This document shows, one piece after another, positions 36,585 to 40,633 of a stretch of DNA of 40,633 bases (position 1 is the first letter of the stretch; every line of letters begins with the position of its first letter). The stretch lies in assembly GCA_023251795.1 (NCBI GenBank), contig JAHEYD010000009.1, forward strand, positions 1-40,633, read 5' to 3'. The translations under genes were made by a program, and so were the position numbers. The notes under the pieces are model-generated. The model was not told where the DNA came from and made no database searches. It saw nothing but the letters and a program-made list of their open reading frames with translations. The stretch is from Nitrosotalea sp. GTDB taxonomy: Archaea; Thermoproteota; Nitrososphaeria; Nitrososphaerales; Nitrosopumilaceae.

Positions 36585-38684
36585 TTATTTATACGTCACT
36601 ACCCAACAACAAATACCACCAGTACTTCCATTTGTCCCATTATTTACTTCTATTCCTAATCTATCCCCTGCCGCATAAGTTACAGTATGTGCAACATCTG
36701 AATATGTTCCTGCAAGGGAAGCAAACGGAACATTAAAGGTAATCGCAGTAGCAGCAGTATTTTTCTTCAACGTAACTACTGTATTCCCTGCCCCACCAGT
36801 TGCATTAGTGGTCATATACAAATACAACCCTGTTGCAGTAATAGCATATGGCGTAGTCCATTGTCTAGTTCCTTCCGTAGAAGGGCTAGGAGCGCCAATA
36901 GCAAAAAATGTATCTACCCCCGTTGCTACTGTTGCTCCACCTGCATTACTTACCCAATTCAAATCTCTTTGAGTATTAACAATCGTACTGCCATCTAATG
37001 CCCAAAATCCTAATGCAGTATGCACAACCCACGCTGTAGGGCTAACGCCATAAATTTCTACGCTTGATCCCGATTGATTACTACTCAAAGTTGTCCCTGT
37101 AACATTTCCAAATTGAATAGTATTTGCTCCTGCCGATATATTCAAAGTTTGACTTGCCAATACAGTAAAATAACCATACAACCCCGCAACTACTGTGTTA
37201 GGCAAAGTAAGGTTAACTACCCCCGCTGCGCCAACATTAGAAACAAATTCTCCCATATCTGTATTAGTAAGTCCCGTAGGCCCTACAGCAGTATAAGCAT
37301 TAGCAAACAACTGACTATGTAAAGTGCTTAATGCGTTACCCGTGTCATTCAACAAATAAATCCTACTCCCTGGAGATAGAATTTGTGTTACTTGATTTGA
37401 AGTAAATAACATGGCAAGGCAACTTTTAGTAGGTGGATTTAAGTTATCAGTATAAGCACAAAGTTGCGCGTCTTGGCTATCGCTTTTAGCTGCCCCAATA
37501 TTTTCATTTGGATCTAGCAATGGATTAAGTTGCATTCCATGAATAGCTCCACCAGCAGCACTATTATAGGCATAAGTCCATGGTTTATGCGCTGGATCGC
37601 CTATCTGTAAACTCTTCTGACTATCTGCCAAAAACGAGGAACTATTACCAGTAGCTAAACAATTAACACAGACACTATATACCCCTATTCCATGAGTAGC
37701 TACACTTCTAATTTCTTCATCAACTTCAACCCCTATCATTACCGCAGGAGCATGATCGGGATATGTACTTCCATTACATTTAAATCCTTCGCAACCTGCT
37801 ACATGAAAATTAGCAGCATACATAAAAGGCGCATCGCCAAAAGCACTATTTTGTGTATATAACGCAATACCAGTTAATGCCCCTCCTCCTGTTCCTTGAT
37901 AAATAGCAACCAAATCCTGTTTACCTGAATTTACCATACCGCTGAATCTAAAAGTATCTGATTCAAAAGGAACCGTGTTAATCGGACTTCCAACTAATGC
38001 ATTAACCGGAAAACCTCCAAGGTCATACCACATAGAACTATATACACTTTGCCCTGTTGGATTGTAACTAGGCAATTGCACATAATATGCATAGCTATTA
38101 TATTGAGTACTACTTTGGCTTCCATTCTGGATAAACCCAAAAGTAGGATATGTAACTAATCCCCCAATACTAACAATTCCCGTATCAAGATTCTGCAACG
38201 AAAGTTGTGGGGTAGTATAGTTAATGTTATCAAGAAAAAAGGTAACTTGCGCCGATCCTTGAGTATTTAAGGTATAAGACCCTAAAGCATTAGTTATATC
38301 ATTTACTGTTGTACCAACTACCCCAACTCCTCCTACCCTTAAATTAGTAGTTCCATTAGGAAGGTTAGGCGTAGTTGCTCTAAGCACATCATACCCTAAT
38401 GCTCCTGATACACCTACCCAATTAATAGTGACAAAATTACCTGCACTCAATGTATCAGGGGCATTTTTGATAAATGCAGGCCCACTAGCTAAACTATTCC
38501 CACTTGGATATCTTGCCACAACCCAATAGTAATATTGCTGTGTCCCTGGAACTCCAGACACACTTACACTAATCTGATTCTTATTCACCATAGGTGGAGC
38601 AGGAGCAGTTACATTTATTTGTGACTGTCCCCACATTAAACTAGATGTTAGTAGTAAACTCGCTATCTTAATCTTCTCCCTCAT
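36585..38684 (-). CDS. Secreted spike/receptor-binding-like protein (699 aa)
   Basis: A signal peptide (about 1-20, ending WGQ) is followed by FN3-like strands (GTQQYYYWVVARYPSG, ALGYDVLRA), a long beta-rich central part with several Cys pairs, and repeated short beta blocks to the end (VVTLKKNTAATAITFNV, YAAGDRLGIEV). The layout suits a host-recognition or adhesin protein. Export before assembly is unusual; it may act on the cell surface instead, or the leader may be a membrane anchor. GAAAGG precedes the ATG and the start overlaps the previous gene by 17 bases. Confidence 0.55.
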   Translation of the reverse strand: MREKIKIASLLLTSSLMWGQSQINVTAPAPPMVNKNQISVSVSGVPGTQQYYYWVVARYPSGNSLASGPAFIKNAPDTLSAGNFVTINWVGVSGALGYDVLRATTPNLPNGTTNLRVGGVGVVGTTVNDITNALGSYTLNTQGSAQVTFFLDNINYTTPQLSLQNLDTGIVSIGGLVTYPTFGFIQNGSQSSTQYNSYAYYVQLPSYNPTGQSVYSSMWYDLGGFPVNALVGSPINTVPFESDTFRFSGMVNSGKQDLVAIYQGTGGGALTGIALYTQNSAFGDAPFMYAANFHVAGCEGFKCNGSTYPDHAPAVMIGVEVDEEIRSVATHGIGVYSVCVNCLATGNSSSFLADSQKSLQIGDPAHKPWTYAYNSAAGGAIHGMQLNPLLDPNENIGAAKSDSQDAQLCAYTDNLNPPTKSCLAMLFTSNQVTQILSPGSRIYLLNDTGNALSTLHSQLFANAYTAVGPTGLTNTDMGEFVSNVGAAGVVNLTLPNTVVAGLYGYFTVLASQTLNISAGANTIQFGNVTGTTLSSNQSGSSVEIYGVSPTAWVVHTALGFWALDGSTIVNTQRDLNWVSNAGGATVATGVDTFFAIGAPSPSTEGTRQWTTPYAITATGLYLYMTTNATGGAGNTVVTLKKNTAATAITFNVPFASLAGTYSDVAHTVTYAAGDRLGIEVNNGTNGSTGGICCWVVTYK

Positions 38685-38931
38685 AAATCATTCCTTTCAA
38701 TCCCAATTTTGTCTCAATCACAGTAACTCTAGTTTTAACATGCTCCAATTGTCTATATAACTTTCCTATCTCTTTCCTAATTACCTGAGTAATAATACTC
38801 GTAACTGCCCATCCCCCAAACCCCATAGCACCAGTAGCAATTACTATTAGTGCAGCTAATCTCTCAAGTGTCATTGTTTGATCTACCATTCCTTGATAAA
38901 TTAAAATTACAAACCCTAGAAATTCTTGCAT
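38668..38931 (-). CDS. Holin-like membrane protein with coiled-coil end (87 aa)
   Basis: Two hydrophobic segments (about 3-15 and 26-51) are followed by an amphipathic helix with heptad spacing (IRKEIGKLYRQLEHVKTRVTVIE, in part). This resembles a holin or a spanin-like membrane protein near the lysozyme gene. GGAGGG lies before the ATG at 38931; the longer reading runs into the upstream gene. Confidence 0.5.
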   Translation of the reverse strand: MQEFLGFVILIYQGMVDQTMTLERLAALIVIATGAMGFGGWAVTSIITQVIRKEIGKLYRQLEHVKTRVTVIETKLGLKGMIYEGED

Positions 38932-38935
38932 ACCA

Positions 38936-39463
38936 TTACCCTCCACTCTGTCTAGGATAGTAATACCCTGCCAAGGTAGCAATCGAAGACCCTGCTAAGG
39001 CAACATTAGCTATGTGAGTAATAATATATGAAACTACCTGATTACTGTAAATCTGTATCCCATCTGTAAACCTTGGAATCTGAGTAGTTCCCAATTCCGT
39101 CAACATATTGCTGTAATTCTTAACAGGTCTACCGTCCAATGTAATCATCCATGATAAATCTCCAGACCCTTGTACAAACCCTCCACCAGTTGCGTTATGA
39201 CTCAATCTCTTAATAACTCCATCATAACCACTAGGAACAGTGAATGTCAAAATAGTAGCAACTCCGTTAGGTGCTGCCGGCATAGCTACTACTCCCTGTT
39301 GGTCAAACGAACTAAATCCTACAGGTGGTTGAATCCAAGGGGGAACAGTTGAAATACCTCCACTATTCAGGTTGCTGTCTGTCCCTATTGCTAACTGTCC
39401 CCCACTAAGTGATATAACCTGTTGACTTGTCAAAAAATCTAAAGCATTACCTGAATCACTCAT
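38936..39463 (-). CDS. Beta-rich virion protein (175 aa)
   Basis: The central part (VPSGYDGVIKRLSHNATGG, DLSWMITLDGRPVKNY, VSYIITHIANVAL) is a beta sandwich of a kind seen in phage spike or capsid-associated proteins. No membrane span or signal. AAGGAG lies before the ATG at 39463. It is the third of three adjacent beta-rich genes. Confidence 0.5.
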   Translation of the reverse strand: MSDSGNALDFLTSQQVISLSGGQLAIGTDSNLNSGGISTVPPWIQPPVGFSSFDQQGVVAMPAAPNGVATILTFTVPSGYDGVIKRLSHNATGGGFVQGSGDLSWMITLDGRPVKNYSNMLTELGTTQIPRFTDGIQIYSNQVVSYIITHIANVALAGSSIATLAGYYYPRQSGG

Positions 39464-39464
39464 T

Positions 39465-40040
39465 TTATTGACTCCTTCTCTGCACACTTTGCGATAATGT
39501 TTCTCGCGTAATTGGAACTGCAAAATTAAAGTACAACTGAATCAATGCCGGAACAGTAGCTAAGTTAGTCAACTCTAAATTTATTCTACCTGGAGGTATA
39601 CTAATCAATGGAGCATTCAACCATCCTGCCCCAAATGGATTATCAGGAGCTAAACCATTAGCATCATTTGAGTATTGCCCTAGTACATCTTGTCTCGCAA
39701 AAGTCCTTCCGAATAGATTTTGCTTACTCCCATTTTCGTACATTTGGAACTTAAATCCTGCCGTGCTAGGAATTAATGCCCCTCTTTCACTAACAAAGCT
39801 AGATCCTGTCATGAAAATAAGAATTGAATGTGCAGGTACATCAATCAATCCCTCAAAAGTATCTAGCCCATTAATCGTATCTAACCCATTATGAGGAAAA
39901 ACAAATCCCTGCATGAAGTAGTTTTCAGAATCAATAACATTCCTTGCTACCTCCAAGGTTTCGCTTAACTCATCCGTCAAATCATATCCTGGAAGATAAT
40001 CCAGATACTCACTCAAGGCCATAGGAAAAGTATCAGGCAT
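39465..40040 (-). CDS. Jelly-roll-like capsid or vertex protein (191 aa)
   Basis: The order of strands (HSILIFMTGSSFV, AGFKFQMYENGS, LISIPPGRINLELTNL, ALIQLYFNFAVPI) fits a single jelly-roll. The segment with PPGRINLELTNLA is typical of a strand-turn-strand edge in capsid proteins. An N-terminal helical part of about 60 residues precedes it. AAGGAGAAG lies before the ATG. Which of the four beta-rich proteins is the major capsid protein cannot be told here. Confidence 0.5.
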   Translation of the reverse strand: MPDTFPMALSEYLDYLPGYDLTDELSETLEVARNVIDSENYFMQGFVFPHNGLDTINGLDTFEGLIDVPAHSILIFMTGSSFVSERGALIPSTAGFKFQMYENGSKQNLFGRTFARQDVLGQYSNDANGLAPDNPFGAGWLNAPLISIPPGRINLELTNLATVPALIQLYFNFAVPITRETLSQSVQRRSQ

Positions 40041-40050
40041 AATCTTCTCC

Positions 40051-40497
40051 TTACTGAACTGGGATCAAATATGCACCTGTAAACACTAATGAGATTGTAT
40101 AAGGTTGATTATTACTTATATCTTCAATCTCAAAAGTAATTGAACTTGTCGCATCATAAAAAACAGGTGGAATCAAAACCCCTGGAAATTGAGAAGACCC
40201 AAAGATATTAGTATCTACAACCCTATCATTAGTCCCCCCAACTCCTGCTTGACTATACCAAACTCCCCCTTCAGAAGTACCAAACTTGAACTTAAAAGGG
40301 CAAGTCCCATTAGTAACTACTGCATTTGCTTTGATAATCGTTCGATTCAGTTGCTTCAGTCTAAAAGGAGCAACTCCAGGCAACACTAGTCTTTGAGCAA
40401 GCAAGGTTTGCCCATTAACTGTAATATTCACATCCTGCGGAAAGTATTGTGGCCTTTCCATATACTGCTTACCATTGATCGTAATAACACCGTACAT
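40051..40497 (-). CDS. Beta-rich capsid-like protein (148 aa)
   Basis: I chose the ATG at 40497 (MYGVITINGKQY), with GAGG ten bases upstream; the longer reading from 40548 runs through the leader. The protein is all beta (NITVNGQTLLAQRLVLPG, FKFKFGTSEGGVWYS, SITFEIEDI, YTISLVFTGAYLIP), about eight strands, and so is compatible with a small jelly-roll. It follows the 227-aa gene across the circle junction. Confidence 0.5.
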   Translation of the reverse strand: MYGVITINGKQYMERPQYFPQDVNITVNGQTLLAQRLVLPGVAPFRLKQLNRTIIKANAVVTNGTCPFKFKFGTSEGGVWYSQAGVGGTNDRVVDTNIFGSSQFPGVLIPPVFYDATSSITFEIEDISNNQPYTISLVFTGAYLIPVQ

Positions 40498-40513
40498 TTT
40501 TCTTTTTCCTCTT

Positions 40514-40633
40514 TTCCTTAATTTAAGAAGGGGGTATCGTTCTACCACTTTTTACTTTGGCTTTCTCGCGCATACCCCCACATTTGGTTTATTTGACTAT
40601 TGATTTACTCTCTTACTTCTTACTGAACACCAC
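40514..40633. repeat. Terminal direct repeat, right copy (circle closure)
   Basis: Identical to bases 1-120. It contains the end of the leader of the 148-aa gene and the last 14 bases of the 227-aa gene copy, so it should be trimmed once for a circular record. Confidence 0.93.

Noticed and set aside
1..40633. Terminal repeat as a biological long terminal repeat or inverted end
   Set aside because: The copies are direct, exact and only 120 bases, they cut through an operon, and gene order continues across them. Assembly of a circle is the simpler reading.

Overview
The window looks like one complete circular genome. Bases 1-120 are identical to 40514-40633, so the contig closes on itself at about 40,513 bp. 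The DNA is AT-rich and genes are tightly packed, often with ATGA or TAATG overlaps. Most starts carry AAGGAGG-type Shine-Dalgarno sites, and TTG and GTG starts are used. There are no rRNA or tRNA genes and no ribosomal or metabolic genes. I find no terminase, portal, HK97-type capsid, tape measure or tail genes, and no FtsK/HerA packaging ATPase. I do see beta-rich capsid-like proteins, an array of small single-span membrane proteins, a virion-type lysozyme, a secreted spike-like protein and a full replication module. My best reading is an undescribed tailless, probably membrane-containing virus of a diderm bacterium. Secreted proteins with signal peptides ending in -GQ or -AQ and FN3-like domains hint at Acidobacteriota or Bacteroidota-like hosts, but this is weak.

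Layout. (1) Structural operon, minus strand, from about 10.9 kb down to 0.1 kb, across the circle junction, then 40.5 to 35.86 kb. It starts with a transglutaminase-like cysteine protease, runs through about a dozen small membrane proteins, basic NP-motif proteins and capsid-like proteins, and ends with a spike, a holin-like protein and a lysozyme followed by two terminator hairpins. (2) Divergent plus-strand operon 11.0-14.5 kb: a 500-aa protein, small proteins, a zinc finger and a very acidic protein. (3) Convergent gap 14.52-15.11 kb with at least eight GTAGCAC/GTGCTAC iterons, the best origin candidate, then a minus-strand DUF927-like helicase/ATPase gene. (4) Plus-strand replication operon 17.3-27.66 kb: ribbon-helix-helix protein, RecB/Cas4-like nuclease, Sak4-like ATPase, ssDNA-binding-like protein, RyR-domain protein and a UDG-exonuclease-family A DNA polymerase fusion, then a strongly folded RNA element. 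(5) Minus-strand accessory region 27.9-35.6 kb: small zinc proteins with hairpin leaders, a non-coding region with DnaA-box-like sites, an active serine recombinase beside a catalytically dead paralogue, a SLOG protein, a sigma factor and a secreted matrix-metalloprotease-like enzyme.

How it may work together. The cysteine protease and many proteins of its operon share a short motif (hydrophobic-x-G-[L/M/V]-G, often followed by D) that resembles the adenovirus protease cleavage consensus. I infer a virion maturation system in which a tail-anchored transglutaminase-fold protease trims membrane and core proteins. A protamine-like basic protein with repeated basic-NP motifs and membrane segments could tie the DNA to the inner membrane. 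Replication probably starts at the iterons with the DUF927-like ATPase and the polymerase; the serine recombinase could resolve multimers or act in integration. All of this is read from sequence alone.
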